DNA of 64,000 nucleotides from Pararhizobium sp. YC-54 (GTDB lineage Bacteria > Pseudomonadota > Alphaproteobacteria > Rhizobiales > Rhizobiaceae): assembly GCF_025847205.1 (NCBI RefSeq), contig NZ_JAOYTH010000009.1:62001-126000 (forward strand). The letters are read 5' to 3'. Position 1 is the first letter of the stretch, and each line of letters opens with the position of its first letter. The translations under genes and the position numbers were made by a program. The notes beneath the pieces were generated by a model. The model was given only the letters and a program-made list of their open reading frames with translations, was not told the origin of the DNA and did not search any database. This document shows, piece by piece, positions 63,751 to 64,000 of the stretch.

Positions 63751-63999
63751 GTGAACGAGATTCAGCTGAAGGACGCCAAGGCAAAGCTGTCTGCGGTGAT
63801 CGATGAGGCGATGAACGGCAATGGCGCGATCATCACCCGCCATGGCCGCAAGGAGGCAGTTGTCATTTCGTTCCAGGAGTTCGAGCGGCTCTCACGCGCC
63901 GTGCCGAGTTTCGCATGGCTCTTGACGCATTCGCCGCTGGAGGAAGGCGACCTGCCGGAACGCAAACCGGCCCGAGCGCTACGCGACCCGCAGTTCTGA
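63751..63999 (+). CDS. Phd/YefM-family antitoxin
   Basis: 82 residues. Starts with the Phd/YefM fold NEIQLKDAKAKLSAVIDEA, then GAIITRHGRKEAVVISFQEF, the DNA-binding and dimerising part. The C-terminus is Pro/Arg-rich, which usually binds the toxin. GTG start at 63751 with GGAGG 8 nt upstream. Ends one base before the window edge; the toxin gene, probably of the VapC/RelE/Doc type, should follow outside. Second toxin-antitoxin-like unit of the window. Confidence 0.85.
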   Translation: MNEIQLKDAKAKLSAVIDEAMNGNGAIITRHGRKEAVVISFQEFERLSRAVPSFAWLLTHSPLEEGDLPERKPARALRDPQF

Positions 64000-64000
64000 T

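Overview
The window is 64 kb of dense, GC-rich bacterial chromosome or chromid. It almost certainly comes from an alphaproteobacterium of the order Rhizobiales, probably Rhizobiaceae. Evidence: a betaine-lipid gene pair (btaA-btaB), a type II lumazine synthase (RibH2) behind an FMN riboswitch, metF next to a fused ArsR-methyltransferase regulator, a VirC1-like orphan ParA, many ABC importers for nitrogen compounds, and GC-rich palindromic intergenic repeats of rhizobial type. I saw no rRNA, tRNA, CRISPR array, insertion sequence or phage genes.

Layout. 1-20 kb is mostly housekeeping and cell envelope: btaAB (first gene cut by the window edge), a GH25 lysozyme lipoprotein, an MltB-like lytic transglycosylase, a CPA2 antiporter, two EamA exporters, a 25-residue membrane miniprotein, metF with its regulator, ettA, an RNase T2-like protein with an altered active site, a hydrolase, a TPP enzyme, a DUF442 phosphatase-like protein, a DUF4432 protein and an L,D-transpeptidase. 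18.5-28.4 kb holds a probable amine or amino-compound catabolic block: a DAO-family oxidase, an Fe-alcohol dehydrogenase, an aldehyde dehydrogenase, a glutamine-synthetase-like ligase, an APC permease and an N-formylglutamate-amidohydrolase-like enzyme. An orphan ParA gene and an XRE/PIN toxin-antitoxin-like pair interrupt it. 28.6-33.6 kb is an RpiR regulator plus a four-gene ABC importer. 33.7-34.5 kb is the FMN riboswitch and ribH2. 34.5-40.5 kb is a LuxR-type regulator, a polyamine-type ABC importer and an SDR.

The most notable part is 41.5-58.2 kb. A minus-strand run encodes homologues of histidine ammonia-lyase, a hydantoinase-like amidohydrolase, an M20 N-carbamoylase, a DUF917 protein and urocanate hydratase. 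It looks like a histidine (hut) cluster but is probably not one. The lyase has Cys-Ala-Asp where Ala-Ser-Gly should form the MIO cofactor, and the urocanase homologue has Ala where the catalytic Cys should be. With the DUF917 (thiohydantoin desulfurase family), hydantoinase and carbamoylase steps this matches the known five-step degradation of ergothioneine to glutamate and trimethylamine. A divergent LysR-type regulator with two N-terminal HTH domains faces it across a palindrome.

Directly beyond lies a carnitine/gamma-butyrobetaine set: a CdhR-like GATase1/AraC regulator, a BKACE enzyme, a carnitine dehydrogenase-thioesterase fusion, an acyl-CoA dehydrogenase, an NDP-forming acyl-CoA synthetase and a CaiD-like hydratase. 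A dipeptide/Opp-type ABC transporter follows (58.5-63.7 kb). The two sets together form a catabolic island for trimethylammonium betaines. The window ends with a Phd/YefM-type antitoxin gene. Function assignments come from recognising family motifs by eye; no database search was run.
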